A DNA stretch of 64,000 nt from Treponema sp. (lineage in GTDB: Bacteria; Spirochaetota; Spirochaetia; Treponematales; Treponemataceae). The translations under genes were made by a program, and so were the position numbers. Under the pieces are notes generated by a model. That model had not been told where the DNA came from and did not search any database. It was given only the letters and a program-made list of their open reading frames with translations. Below, piece by piece: positions 35,983 to 44,495 of the stretch. The DNA lies in NCBI RefSeq assembly GCF_017430385.1, contig NZ_JAFRNB010000169.1:59779-123778 (forward strand). Reading direction: 5' to 3'. Every line of letters begins with the position of its first letter. Position 1 is the stretch's first letter.

Positions 35983-36981
35983 TTATTTCGAGAAGTCAAG
36001 AATTTCTTTGTAAAGCTCCGGTGCTATGTTTGCTGACTTTGTGATTATGTCGGCGCAAGCTTCCTGCCACGGAGTTATGTCGTTCACGGCCGTAAATTTT
36101 GCTCCGTCGGCTTCAAGCTGCATCATTGCTTTGTCTTCGGCTTCCTGAGAGAATTTCCGGCATACTTCGCCAGCGTATTTGCCTGCCTCGATAAGAATCT
36201 TCTGCTGGTTTTCAGAAAGTGAATCCCATGCCTCCGCCGCTATTATGACTTCTGTTACGCCAAGCGTGTGGCCGTCGAGAATCATGTAAGGCGCGATTCT
36301 GTGGAAGTGATTCGCGAGATAGTTCGCTATTGGCTGCTCGGCTCCGTCCGCAACTCCTGTCTGTAAGGCTGAATATAAATCTGAAAAATTGACTGAGACT
36401 GGATTTGTTTTTAGTCCATGAGCGATTCCGAGCATAACCGGGTCTGATGTTACCCTCATCTTGCGCCCGTTGAAATCCTCTATGCTTGTGAGCGGCTGTG
36501 TTGCAAAGAAATGCCTGAAACCTTCTTCCCCAAAGAAAAGTCCTCTGATTCCGACATTTTTTTCGTAGGGTTCTGCCAAGACTTGATCTGCCAAAGAGGA
36601 ATTTGCAAAATTCCAGAAATGATTCTTGCTTGAGAATGTAAATGGGATTGCGAGCAGCATGGATTTTTCACATCCGTAAGAGGCCAGATTGAATGCGGAA
36701 ATGCGTTCTAGTTGTATTGTTGAGTGGGGCTTTGTAAGAAGTTCCATGATTGTCTGCTCATCGCCGAGAGTGCCGCCGAATTTCAGGTCAACCTTGATTT
36801 TGCCGCCGGAAAGCTCTTCTACCTTTTCCTTGAAAGCCTTGTCCATCTCTGCTGAAATCGTTCCTTCGGGATTTACTTCAGCCATTACGAGCGTTACTTC
36901 CTTGTCGGATTTTTTGCCGTTACAGCCAGTCAGAATTGATGCAAGAACTGCGACCAAAGATAAGCATAGAAGTTTTTTCAT
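35983..36981 (-). CDS. TRAP transporter DctP-type solute-binding lipoprotein (copy A)
   Basis: 332 residues with a lipobox (ASILTGC, Cys20). DctP features are VTLVMAEVNPEGTIS, KVEELSGGKIKVDLKFGGTLG, FFGEEGFRHFFATQPL, GRKMRVTSDPVM, DLYSALQTGVADGAEQP and NYLANHFHRIAPYMILDGHTLG. It captures an organic acid or similar ligand in the periplasm for a TRAP permease. No DctQ/DctM genes are next to it. GGAGG precedes the ATG. It is a tandem paralogue of the gene 13 bp upstream (36995-38023), with most motifs conserved between the two. Confidence 0.9.
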   Translation of the reverse strand: MKKLLCLSLVAVLASILTGCNGKKSDKEVTLVMAEVNPEGTISAEMDKAFKEKVEELSGGKIKVDLKFGGTLGDEQTIMELLTKPHSTIQLERISAFNLASYGCEKSMLLAIPFTFSSKNHFWNFANSSLADQVLAEPYEKNVGIRGLFFGEEGFRHFFATQPLTSIEDFNGRKMRVTSDPVMLGIAHGLKTNPVSVNFSDLYSALQTGVADGAEQPIANYLANHFHRIAPYMILDGHTLGVTEVIIAAEAWDSLSENQQKILIEAGKYAGEVCRKFSQEAEDKAMMQLEADGAKFTAVNDITPWQEACADIITKSANIAPELYKEILDFSK

Positions 36982-36994
36982 GAAATGCCTCCGG

Positions 36995-38023
36995 TTATTT
37001 GTATTTTGCGTAGTTTATGATTTCGCGGTACAAGTCTGGCTCGGCAGAAGTTCCTTTTTTGATTACATCTGCACATGCCTTTTGCCATGGTTCGTGGTCA
37101 GTTACATCAGTGAGAGTTGCGCCTTCTTTTAAAAGCTGCTGTTTTACCTTTTCTTCTTCTGTCTGTGAGAGTTTGCGGCAAAAGTCGGAAGCATATTTTC
37201 CTGCTTCAAGAAGGATGTTCTGCTGGTTTTTAGTGAGCGAATCCCAACATTCTGTGGTGATTATTGTTTCCATTATTCCGAGGGTGTGTCCGTCAAAAAT
37301 CATGTATGGAGCCACGGAATGAAAATGATTTGCGAGATAGTTTGCGATTGGTTGTTCAGCCGCATCAATTACACCTGTCTGCAATGCTGAATACAAATCC
37401 GCATAATTTACAGGAATTGAATTTGCCTTGAGACCTTTTAAAAGCCCCTGCATGGCCTCATCATTTGTTCCGCGGACTTTAAGACCTTTGAAATCAGCGA
37501 CTGACTCGATTTTTTTTGTGGAGAAGAAATGCCTGAAACCTTCCTCGCCGTAGAAAAGTCCTTTAAGACCAAGCCCCGCCTCGACCGGTTCATTTAAAAT
37601 CTTCTGGCCGGACTCAGAATTTGCGAAACGCCAGAAATGTTCCTTGCTGGAGAATGTGAAAGGTACTGACAAAAGTGCTGATTTTTTGCAGCCGTACATG
37701 GCCATGTTTACAGCCGACATGCGGTGAATCTGAATCGTTGAATTTGGTTTGAGCATAAGCTCCATGACTGAATCGACATCGCCAAGAATCCCGGAGCAGT
37801 GCAGGTCGATTTTGATTTTTCCTTTTGAAAGTTCCTCAACCTTTGCCTTGAAAGCGTAGTCCATCTGACCGGCAATTGTTTCGGCCGGGTTTACCTCTGC
37901 CATTACGAGGGTGATTTCTTTTTCGTCGTCGGCCTTTGCCTTCATATTTTTACAAGATAATAGAAGAAAGAATGATGCTGAGGATAAAATTAATGAAATT
38001 AATGCGGAAAATTTTCTGTTCAT
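36995..38023 (-). CDS. TRAP transporter DctP-type solute-binding lipoprotein (copy B)
   Basis: 342 residues, lipobox-like LLLSCKN (Cys24). Shares with copy A the blocks EITLVMAEVNPAETI, FYGEEGFRHFFST, YADLYSALQTGVIDAAEQP and NYLANHFHSVAPYMIFDGHTLG. The arginine that usually clamps the ligand carboxylate is in GLKVRGTND, where copy A has GRKMRVTSD, so ligands may differ. It is the first gene of a two-gene unit lacking membrane subunits. Confidence 0.9.
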   Translation of the reverse strand: MNRKFSALISLILSSASFFLLLSCKNMKAKADDEKEITLVMAEVNPAETIAGQMDYAFKAKVEELSKGKIKIDLHCSGILGDVDSVMELMLKPNSTIQIHRMSAVNMAMYGCKKSALLSVPFTFSSKEHFWRFANSESGQKILNEPVEAGLGLKGLFYGEEGFRHFFSTKKIESVADFKGLKVRGTNDEAMQGLLKGLKANSIPVNYADLYSALQTGVIDAAEQPIANYLANHFHSVAPYMIFDGHTLGIMETIITTECWDSLTKNQQNILLEAGKYASDFCRKLSQTEEEKVKQQLLKEGATLTDVTDHEPWQKACADVIKKGTSAEPDLYREIINYAKYK

Positions 38024-38279
38024 AATATAAGGCCTCTGGAAAGTGCAGAATTAAATTCGTATACTATGATTCTAAGCCTTTTTGAAATTGCCGTCAACTT
38101 TTGAAAATGAAAAAAACAATGAAATATATAGATTTATCTCTTGATTATGATTCTTCATTTTGCTAAAATGTTCTTCACCGTTTAGTTTTTGCTGAATGGT
38201 GACTTTGAAAAATCAAGCACCTGAGACTGCATTCAATGTGGAATCTGCCTTGATTAAAATTAATTTTTAGGAGCTTAAA

Positions 38280-38873
38280 ATGGCTACACGACGCAATCCT
38301 CGTTTTAAGGAATGTCGAAGACTTGGTGTTAATGTTTGTGGACACCCAAAGGCAATGGACAGAGCTGGCGCACCAGCTTTCAAAAAGACAAAGAAAGCAT
38401 CTGATTATTCTTTGCACTTGACAGAAAAACAGAAAGTAAAGGCTTATTACAACATCCTTGAAAAACAGCTTCGCCGATACTTCGAGCAGGCTACAAAATC
38501 AAAGGAGATGACAGGTGTTGCTCTCTTGGTTGCACTTGAGACTCGCCTTGACAACCTCGTTTACCGCTTGGGATTCGCTTCTTCAATCCGCATGGCTCGC
38601 CAGATGGTAAGCCACAAACACATTGAAGTTGACGGAAAAGTAATCAACATCCCTTCTTACGCTGTAAAAGTTGGCTCAACAATCTCTTTGGTAGAGAAAA
38701 TGCGCCGCAGCGAGCAGTTCAAGTCAACATACCTTTCTAACAACAAGGCTAAACTTGACTACCTCGAGCGTGACGACGACAACTTCACAGGAAAACTTGC
38801 TCGTCTTCCACTCCGTTCAGAAATCCCAGTTCAGATCAACGACCAGATGGTAGTTGAATACTACTCTAAATAG
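38280..38873 (+). CDS. rpsD: 30S ribosomal protein S4
   Basis: 197 residues, RNA-binding primary assembly protein. MATRRNPRFKECRRLGVNVCG at the start, LEKQLRRYFEQA, RLDNLVYRLGFA, ARQMVSHKHIEVDGKVINIPSY (S4 domain) and the C-terminal GKLARLPLRSEIPVQIND. It is not in an alpha operon here but stands alone with its own leader (38024-38279) and a strong terminator, an arrangement seen in other spirochaetes as far as I recall. AGGAG precedes the start. Confidence 0.97.
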   Translation: MATRRNPRFKECRRLGVNVCGHPKAMDRAGAPAFKKTKKASDYSLHLTEKQKVKAYYNILEKQLRRYFEQATKSKEMTGVALLVALETRLDNLVYRLGFASSIRMARQMVSHKHIEVDGKVINIPSYAVKVGSTISLVEKMRRSEQFKSTYLSNNKAKLDYLERDDDNFTGKLARLPLRSEIPVQINDQMVVEYYSK

Positions 38874-38893
38874 GATTTTCTGCGATTTACAAA

Positions 38894-38920
38894 GCCGCTC
38901 CGCTTGGGGCGGTTTTTTTA
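38894..38920 (+). terminator. Rho-independent terminator of rpsD
   Basis: Stem CCGCTCC/GGGGCGG with a 4-nt loop and T7, 20 bp after the stop. Confidence 0.85.
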
Positions 38921-38924
38921 TATC

Positions 38925-39090
38925 CTCACAGAGCTTTGGAGTGCACAGAGAGCTTTGTGAATGGGAACTTTCTTCTTCTTTAAGAAAATCCTCTGTGTCC
39001 TCTGTGGCCCCTACGAGCATAGCTCTTCGGGAGACTCGCTAAAATTGCACCTTGTGCAATTTTTTAACGCTCCCTATCTGTGAGAAATTT
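38925..39090. repeat. CACAGAG palindromic element interrupted by a second GC-rich hairpin element
   Basis: Left part CTCACAGAG to TCCTCTGTGTCCTCTGTG (38925-39008) and right part TCTGTGAGAAATTTAAA (39077-39093) match the uninterrupted copy at 15177-15280. Between them lies a ~68-bp segment with the hairpin AAAATTGCACC/TGTGCAATTTT. Confidence 0.7.
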
Positions 39091-39153
39091 AAACTTGCCG
39101 ATTGGTGCATTTCTTATTATTTTCATATTGAAAGTTAAAAATGGAGGTACACT

Positions 39154-41748
39154 ATGAATTACGAGCAGTTTACCTTAAAAACACAGGACGCTTTGCAGGA
39201 GGCCAGTGCGCTTGCACAGCAGAATGATCATTCAGAAATTGGCTTACCGCATCTTCTGGTCGCCATGCTTGAGCAGAAGGACGGAATCACCGTTCCTATA
39301 ATTGAGCGGATCGGCGTTCAAAAAGAAGCCCTTCTTGAAGCGGCAAAAAATCTGCTTCAAACATATCCGCGTGTTACCGGAAACGTTCAGATGCAGCTTT
39401 CTGGTGAAGCCCAGAAAGTTCTTGCTAAGGCCGAAAAGGAAATGTCGGCTCTTAAAGACCAGTTTCTTTCGGTGGAGCATATTCTTCTTGCGATGGCTCA
39501 GAGCGATGGCCGCACCGGGGAACTTCTTCGCCAGTACGGAATCACAAAAGAGACGATTCTTGAAGCCTTGAAGAGCGTCCGCGGAAACCAGAAAGTTGAT
39601 TCTCAGGATCCGGAAAGCAAAATGCAAGCTCTCGAAAAATATTGCACGGATTTGACGGCTCGCGCCCGCCAGGACAAAATTGACCCGGTAATTGGCCGTG
39701 ATGAAGAAATCCGCCGCGTAATGCAGGTTCTTGTACGCCGAACAAAGAATAATCCTGTTCTGATTGGTGAGCCTGGAGTCGGAAAGACGGCAATTGTCGA
39801 AGGTCTTGCCCGCCGAATTGCACAGGGCGATGTTCCAGAATCGCTCAAAAACAAGCGACTCCTTTCTCTGGATATGGGAAGTCTTGTCGCAGGTGCGAAA
39901 TTCCGCGGTGAGTTTGAGGAGCGATTGAAGGCCGTAATCACCGAAGTTACAAAATCCGAAGGTCAGATAATTCTTTTCATCGATGAGCTTCATACAATTG
40001 TAGGGGCTGGAGCAAGCGAAGGCAGCATGGACGCGAGCAATTTGCTCAAACCTGCCCTTGCCCGAGGTGAACTGAAGGCAATTGGTGCCACGACTCTCAA
40101 CGAATACCGAAAGTACATAGAAAAAGATGCCGCATTGGAGAGACGCTTCCAGCAGGTTTATTGTGCTGAGCCGAATGTGGAGGACACGATTGCGATTTTG
40201 CGAGGACTTCGTGACAAGTATGAGATTCATCACGGCGTTAAAATCAACGATGAGGCACTTGTCGCCGCCGCAACTCTTTCAAACCGCTACATTACGAACA
40301 GATTTTTGCCTGATAAGGCCATTGACCTGGTTGACGAAGCCGCAAGCCGACTTAAGATGGAAATTGAGAGCGAGCCGACCGAACTTGACCAGCTTGAGCG
40401 AAAAATCCTTCAGCTTCAGATTGAAAAACAGTCGCTTTCAAAGGAAGACGATGCCGCCTCAAAAGAGCGGTTGCAGAAACTTGAAAAGGAACTTGCCGAA
40501 GTTGTTTCAAATCGTGACGCCATGAGGCTTAAATGGCAGAACGAAAAGGCAGAAATCAATAAGAGCCGTGAGCTGAAGGAAAAACTTGAGGCCGCCCGCT
40601 TTGAGGAAGAAAAATACACCCGCGAGGGAGATTTCAATAAGGCCGCAGAATTGAAGTACGGCACGATTCCAGCTCTGGAAAAGGAACTTCTGGAAGCGCA
40701 GAAAGCTGATGAAGCTCGGCACTCAAAAGAAGACAACGGAGTGTCAGATTCACTTTTGAGGCAGGAAGTTACCGAAGAGGACATTGCCCGCGTCGTAAGC
40801 ACTTGGACTGGAATCCCGATTGCAAAAATGCTCACGAGCGAAAAGCAGAAATATATTCAGCTCGAAAATGTCCTTCACAAGCGTGTTATCGGGCAGGACG
40901 AGGCGGTTAGCGTTGTAAGCGATGCAATCCGCCGAAACAGGGCAGGTCTCAACGACCCGAATCGCCCGCTCGGAAGCTTTATGTTCATAGGACCTACTGG
41001 CGTTGGAAAGACTGAGCTTGCAAAAACTCTGGCAGACTTCCTCTTTAACGACGAAAAGGCTCTCACCAGAATCGATATGTCGGAGTATATGGAAAAATTC
41101 AGCGTGACCCGCCTGATTGGTGCTCCTCCGGGATATGTCGGCTACGATGAGGGCGGCCAGCTCACAGAGGCCGTTCGCCGCAGGCCATACAGCGTAATTC
41201 TGTTCGATGAAGTTGAGAAAGCTCATCCTGATGTTTTCAACGTGCTCTTGCAGGTGCTTGATGACGGCCGTCTCACAGACGGACAGGGCAGGGTGGTTGA
41301 CTTCAAGAACACGATTATCATCATGACAAGCAACCTCGGAAGTGATTTGATTCTGGATGCCGACACTCCTGATAAGATGACAGCCGTTCGTCCTGCGGTG
41401 GATGTCCTTTTGAAAAAGACTTTCCGCCCTGAATTCCTGAATCGAATCGACGAAATCGTAATGTTCGGCCGGCTTTCAAAAGACTGCATCGGCGGAATCG
41501 TTAAGAATCAGCTGGAGCGCGTAAAAGCCCGCCTTGCTGACCGAAGAATTGCACTCGAATTTGACCAGAGCGCAATCGACTTTTTGAGCGACGCTGGCTA
41601 TGACCCGGCCTTTGGTGCGCGTCCTGTTAAAAGAGCTGTACAGACCTATGTCGAGAATCCTCTTGCAAAGGAAATTCTCTCCGGCCGCTTCGGTGAGGAC
41701 TCAAAAATCAATGTGAAGTCTGGTGCGGATGGTTTGATTTTTGTATAA
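39154..41748 (+). CDS. clpB: Disaggregase chaperone ClpB
   Basis: 864-residue double AAA+ protein: N-terminal ClpN domain, first Walker [14 protein letters not shown], Walker [13 protein letters not shown], the ClpB middle coiled coil at about 410-530 ([15 protein letters not shown]), second Walker [14 protein letters not shown], Walker [11 protein letters not shown], and a C-terminal D2 small domain. No ClpP-binding IGL loop is seen, consistent with disaggregation together with DnaK. GGAGG precedes the start. No heat-shock regulatory element was recognised upstream, where the repeat element lies. Confidence 0.96.
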   Translation: MNYEQFTLKTQDALQEASALAQQNDHSEIGLPHLLVAMLEQKDGITVPIIERIGVQKEALLEAAKNLLQTYPRVTGNVQMQLSGEAQKVLAKAEKEMSALKDQFLSVEHILLAMAQSDGRTGELLRQYGITKETILEALKSVRGNQKVDSQDPESKMQALEKYCTDLTARARQDKIDPVIGRDEEIRRVMQVLVRRTKNNPVLIGEPGVGKTAIVEGLARRIAQGDVPESLKNKRLLSLDMGSLVAGAKFRGEFEERLKAVITEVTKSEGQIILFIDELHTIVGAGASEGSMDASNLLKPALARGELKAIGATTLNEYRKYIEKDAALERRFQQVYCAEPNVEDTIAILRGLRDKYEIHHGVKINDEALVAAATLSNRYITNRFLPDKAIDLVDEAASRLKMEIESEPTELDQLERKILQLQIEKQSLSKEDDAASKERLQKLEKELAEVVSNRDAMRLKWQNEKAEINKSRELKEKLEAARFEEEKYTREGDFNKAAELKYGTIPALEKELLEAQKADEARHSKEDNGVSDSLLRQEVTEEDIARVVSTWTGIPIAKMLTSEKQKYIQLENVLHKRVIGQDEAVSVVSDAIRRNRAGLNDPNRPLGSFMFIGPTGVGKTELAKTLADFLFNDEKALTRIDMSEYMEKFSVTRLIGAPPGYVGYDEGGQLTEAVRRRPYSVILFDEVEKAHPDVFNVLLQVLDDGRLTDGQGRVVDFKNTIIIMTSNLGSDLILDADTPDKMTAVRPAVDVLLKKTFRPEFLNRIDEIVMFGRLSKDCIGGIVKNQLERVKARLADRRIALEFDQSAIDFLSDAGYDPAFGARPVKRAVQTYVENPLAKEILSGRFGEDSKINVKSGADGLIFV

Positions 41749-41786
41749 AAAAATACAGGAAAAAATCCGCTTTTTTTAACGAAAAA

Positions 41787-41820
41787 CTGTCAAGAAAAAT
41801 TTAAAGATTTCTCTTGACAG
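41787..41820. promoter_or_regulatory. Inverted repeat overlapping the -35 box of the TRL-like gene
   Basis: Perfect 9-bp inverted repeat CTGTCAAGA (41787-41795) / TCTTGACAG (41812-41820). The right arm contains the TTGACA -35 box, so a bound repressor would block it. Confidence 0.45.
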
Positions 41821-41842
41821 ATACATAAACTTAAGCTAACAT
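41814..41842 (+). promoter_or_regulatory. Sigma-70 promoter of the TRL-like lipoprotein gene
   Basis: TTGACA, exactly 17 nt, TAACAT, about 33 bp before the start codon. The strongest consensus sigma-70 promoter noticed in the window. Confidence 0.75.
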
Positions 41843-41875
41843 TAAATTATCTTTTTTATAAACGGAGGAATGAAA

Positions 41876-42163
41876 ATGAAAAAGGTTTTTGGTGCAGTTC
41901 TTGCAACAGCAGCTTTGGCTCTCGCAGTAAGCTGTACAACAGTATCACCACGCACATCAGATGCAGGTGCTTCTGCTAACGCTAAACGCGGTGAGGCTAC
42001 AGGTGGATTCTTGTTCGGAATTCTCCCAGTAACATCTGCTGACTACAGCATCTCAACTGCAGCTGCTAACGGTGGAATCACAAAGATCGCTACTGTTGAC
42101 TTGAAAACTTACAGCTTGCTCGGTATTTGGGTAACAAAAACAACTATCGTAACAGGTGAGTAA
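41876..42163 (+). CDS. TRL-like small lipoprotein
   Basis: 95 residues with signal and lipobox (ALALAVSC). The mature part GGFLFGILPVTSADYSISTAAANGGITKIATVDLKT and a closing valine-rich strand resemble the TRL-like family of small lipoproteins of unknown function. Start: GGAGGA lies only 1 nt from the ATG at 41870 but 7 nt from the one at 41876, so the latter is preferred. It has a strong promoter and its own terminator, so it is probably an abundant monocistronic mRNA. Confidence 0.82.
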   Translation: MKKVFGAVLATAALALAVSCTTVSPRTSDAGASANAKRGEATGGFLFGILPVTSADYSISTAAANGGITKIATVDLKTYSLLGIWVTKTTIVTGE

Positions 42164-42187
42164 TCAGCACCAAATTAATTAGTTGGG

Positions 42188-42222
42188 AAGCCGAAAGGAG
42201 AAATCCGAGTAGGCTTTTTTTT
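42188..42222 (+). terminator. Terminator of the TRL-like gene
   Basis: AAGCC/GGCTT outer stem with inner GGA-GAAA-TCC hairpin, followed by T8. Confidence 0.65.
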
Positions 42223-42268
42223 ATTTATAATCACTTTCAATTCCAAAAATCAATAAATTCTAAAATCT

Positions 42269-42793
42269 ATGAAAAAGTCATTTGTTTTATTAGTTTCGGT
42301 TATTCTGTCTGTTTTGTTCCTTTCTTGTGAATCAAAATCTAAGCCAAATCTTTTGGGAAAATGGGAAGCAAAACTTACATTGAAGTCTGAACTTGCATCT
42401 AAGGCTGACGGCTCACAGGCTCCGCAGGCATATTTGTACACAAAGCAGAATATAACCCTTGCTTTTGCAGAGGGCGGAACATACACCAGAAAGATCTTGC
42501 AGATTGTTGACAAGGTTGAGCTTCTTAATTCGGCTGAGGATCCAGAGGCTGCAAAAGAGTATTTGGCACAGTTCTACAACAAAGACCTTACTTTTGACGG
42601 CGAATACACTCAGGAAAGCTCTGCAATCACTTTCAATGTCGATACAGTTCAGGGCGGGGACGGCGAGCCTCTTCCGTATGAGGAATACTTTGTAAAAGAT
42701 CCTTCAATCGGCGATAATTCTTATTCATCGGGCTACGAGTTTAAGGACGGCGTTCTTTTTGTTGACGGAATTAAATTCAAAAAGGTTGAGTAG
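42269..42793 (+). CDS. Uncharacterised lipoprotein
   Basis: 174 residues with lipobox (VLFLSCES). The mature part opens LLGKWEAKLTLKSE, ends FVDGIKFKKVE, and looks like a small beta-barrel of the lipocalin-like type, in which a short GKW motif and a repeated strand pattern are common. No specific family is assigned. There is no clear Shine-Dalgarno sequence. It lies between the TRL-like gene and another small envelope protein. Confidence 0.72.
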   Translation: MKKSFVLLVSVILSVLFLSCESKSKPNLLGKWEAKLTLKSELASKADGSQAPQAYLYTKQNITLAFAEGGTYTRKILQIVDKVELLNSAEDPEAAKEYLAQFYNKDLTFDGEYTQESSAITFNVDTVQGGDGEPLPYEEYFVKDPSIGDNSYSSGYEFKDGVLFVDGIKFKKVE

Positions 42794-42837
42794 GCTTAAA
42801 ACTGCTTTTTGGGTCTGCAATCTTTTTGATTTTTTAG

Positions 42838-42843
42838 TATAAT
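42838..42843 (+). promoter_or_regulatory. -10 box, 7 nt before ATG at 42851
   Basis: TATAAT overlapping an upstream ATG at 42842, so only the ATG at 42851 can be on the transcript made from this box. Confidence 0.45.
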
Positions 42844-42850
42844 GGCAGAA

Positions 42851-43336
42851 ATGAAACGAAAATTTTTACTGATTCCTGTTTTTTTCTGCCTCTGCACATT
42901 TTCTTTTGCTAAGGCGGGGCTTGGCGGGGCATTTTCTTACAATGTTTCGACAACCCCGATTTCTTTTGCTTCTTTTACTGCGCGAAGCGATGAGTCTCCG
43001 TGGTGCGTTTTTTTCAATGCCGGCCTTAAAAAAAAGTGCGTGACGGCCTTTGTCGATAACTGGTTCATAAACGAGCGGATTTCAAATCATGTTGATTATT
43101 ATGTGCTCTGGGGCCTGAGTTTCGGGGCGAGATTCGATGATGACGAGTATTTTCTTGCGACAGGCTCAAGGCTTGGTGCCGGGTTGGATTTTTTCTTTTT
43201 GGAGCGACGGCTTGAATTTTTTGCACAGGCCGTGTATGAGCCGTATTACGGAGCCAGAAAAACGGACGATGACTGGAAGCCTTTTATCCGGCCTGTAAAT
43301 TTCCCATGCTCAGCAGGATTAAGGCTTTGGTTTTAA
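42851..43336 (+). CDS. Uncharacterised small envelope protein, probable beta-barrel
   Basis: 161 residues with a signal peptide (KFLLIPVFFCLCTFSFA). The mature part alternates aromatic and polar residues (VTAFVDNWFINERISNHVDYYVLWGLSFGARFD) and ends SAGLRLWF with a terminal Phe, as in small outer-membrane barrels. It resembles the DUF3996-type spirochaete family, though I am not certain. The start is placed at 42851 because TATAAT overlaps the ATG at 42842. Confidence 0.68.
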   Translation: MKRKFLLIPVFFCLCTFSFAKAGLGGAFSYNVSTTPISFASFTARSDESPWCVFFNAGLKKKCVTAFVDNWFINERISNHVDYYVLWGLSFGARFDDDEYFLATGSRLGAGLDFFFLERRLEFFAQAVYEPYYGARKTDDDWKPFIRPVNFPCSAGLRLWF

Positions 43337-43341
43337 GAACA

Positions 43342-43414
43342 GCCGCTCCGCTATGGAACCCCGAAGTAGCCGCAAGGCTATGAGCGTTAGCGAAGGGTGG
43401 AACAGCGGCAGCCG
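43342..43414. repeat. GC-rich post-stop element
   Basis: GCCGCTCCGCTATGGA, then CCCCGAAGTAGCCGC, GGCTATGAGCGTTAGCG, AAGGG and AGCGGCAGCC. The ends are inverted (GCCGCTCCGCT/AGCGGCAGC). It begins 5 bp after the stop. Confidence 0.7.
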
Positions 43415-43462
43415 GTTCTGTTGCGCCTTTTTTGTATTATTGAAAAAAAATCCCATAGATTG

Positions 43463-43468
43463 TAATAT
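43463..43468 (+). promoter_or_regulatory. Possible -10 box of bactofilin gene, 8 nt before ATG
   Basis: TAATAT, 8 nt before the ATG at 43477, with no Shine-Dalgarno sequence. Confidence 0.4.
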
Positions 43469-43476
43469 AGATTGAT

Positions 43477-43839
43477 ATGTTCGATGTAAAAGATTCTGAT
43501 TTTTTTGCTGTCGAGGAAGAGGATTTCGACACGATTCTTGCTCCTGATATTAATTTCAGGGGAACGATTCGATTTACAAAGCCATTTATGATTCGTGGCG
43601 TGGTAACAGGTTCTATAGATGCCACGAGTGATCTTGTCGTTGACAATGATGCTGTCGTTACCGCAGGAATAAATGCTTCCAGGGTTCTTGTCCGTGGCAA
43701 GGTTGAGGGCGACATTACCGCCAAGGAAATTGTTTTTGTTACGGCATCTGGTTCTGTCAACGGCGATATTGTCTCAAAAGAAGTAGTTCTGGAGCCTGGC
43801 GCACATTTCTCAGGCAAATGTACGATGACAGGTCAATAA
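43477..43839 (+). CDS. Bactofilin (polymer-forming cytoskeletal protein)
   Basis: 120 residues. A central bactofilin beta-helix of short rungs (INFRGTIRF, MIRGVVTGSIDAT, VVTAGINASRVLVRGKVEGDI, VFVTASGSVNGDI, EVVLEPGAHFSGKCTM) with a short acidic N-terminus. Bactofilins polymerise without nucleotide and affect cell shape and envelope or peptidoglycan localisation. It is followed 13 bp later by a TPR gene in the same transcript. Confidence 0.9.
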   Translation: MFDVKDSDFFAVEEEDFDTILAPDINFRGTIRFTKPFMIRGVVTGSIDATSDLVVDNDAVVTAGINASRVLVRGKVEGDITAKEIVFVTASGSVNGDIVSKEVVLEPGAHFSGKCTMTGQ

Positions 43840-43852
43840 TATAGAGGATTTT

Positions 43853-44473
43853 ATGAAAAAGTTATTTTTGATTTCTGCTTTTATTTTTTTAATTTCAGGC
43901 ATTTTTGCGCAGTCAAAGCCTGATGCCCTTGTTTTGTACCGTAACGGCAATTATCCTGAGGCAATTAAAATCTGTGAGCAGGAGATTATCACCAATCCAA
44001 AGAATATTGATTCTTACTGCGTTCTCTGCTGGTCACTCGTCCGAAACCGCCAGTATGCCGAAGCCGAAGTTCGCTCAGTAGAAGCCCGAAAAGTTGCTCC
44101 AAATGATGTTCGCCTCATGGAAGTGCTTGGCGAGGCAAAATATTATCAGGGCAAGAACAACGAGGCTCTTGAAATGTTCCGCACATACATTGCGAACGCT
44201 CCTGCAAATGCTGCCCGAATCGGAAATGCTTACTATTATATGGGGGAAATTTACATCCGTCAGGGAAAGTATCAGCACGCCGACATTTCCATGACAACCG
44301 CCGTTTACACAGAGCCGCTTGTTGATTTGTGGTGGACTCGCTGCGGATATGCTCGTGAAATGGCTGGCAGCTACGCCTCAGCACTCGACGCATATTCAAA
44401 GGCAATCGAGCTGAACGCTTCTCAGGCCGATGCTGCCCGCGGAAAAGAGCGTGTTGCCGCACGATTAAGATAG
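43853..44473 (+). CDS. Secreted TPR protein
   Basis: 206 residues: signal peptide (KKLFLISAFIFLISGIFAQ), then about five TPR units (ALVLYRNGNYPEAIKICEQE; SYCVLCWSLVRNRQYAEAE; LMEVLGEAKYYQGKNNEALEM; AYYYMGEIYIRQGKYQHADI; GYAREMAGSYASALDAYSKAI). It is probably a periplasmic scaffold for protein-protein contacts, perhaps with bactofilin-linked envelope machinery. GAGG precedes the start; mtaB follows 22 bp later. Confidence 0.85.
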   Translation: MKKLFLISAFIFLISGIFAQSKPDALVLYRNGNYPEAIKICEQEIITNPKNIDSYCVLCWSLVRNRQYAEAEVRSVEARKVAPNDVRLMEVLGEAKYYQGKNNEALEMFRTYIANAPANAARIGNAYYYMGEIYIRQGKYQHADISMTTAVYTEPLVDLWWTRCGYAREMAGSYASALDAYSKAIELNASQADAARGKERVAARLR

Positions 44474-44495
44474 CGCGAATTTTCACGGAGAAAAA

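Noticed and set aside
39244..40233. Long minus-strand open frame (329 codons) inside clpB
   Set aside because: It is exactly antisense to conserved ClpB motifs, shows no family features and no ribosome-binding site; it is a by-product of codon bias on the other strand.
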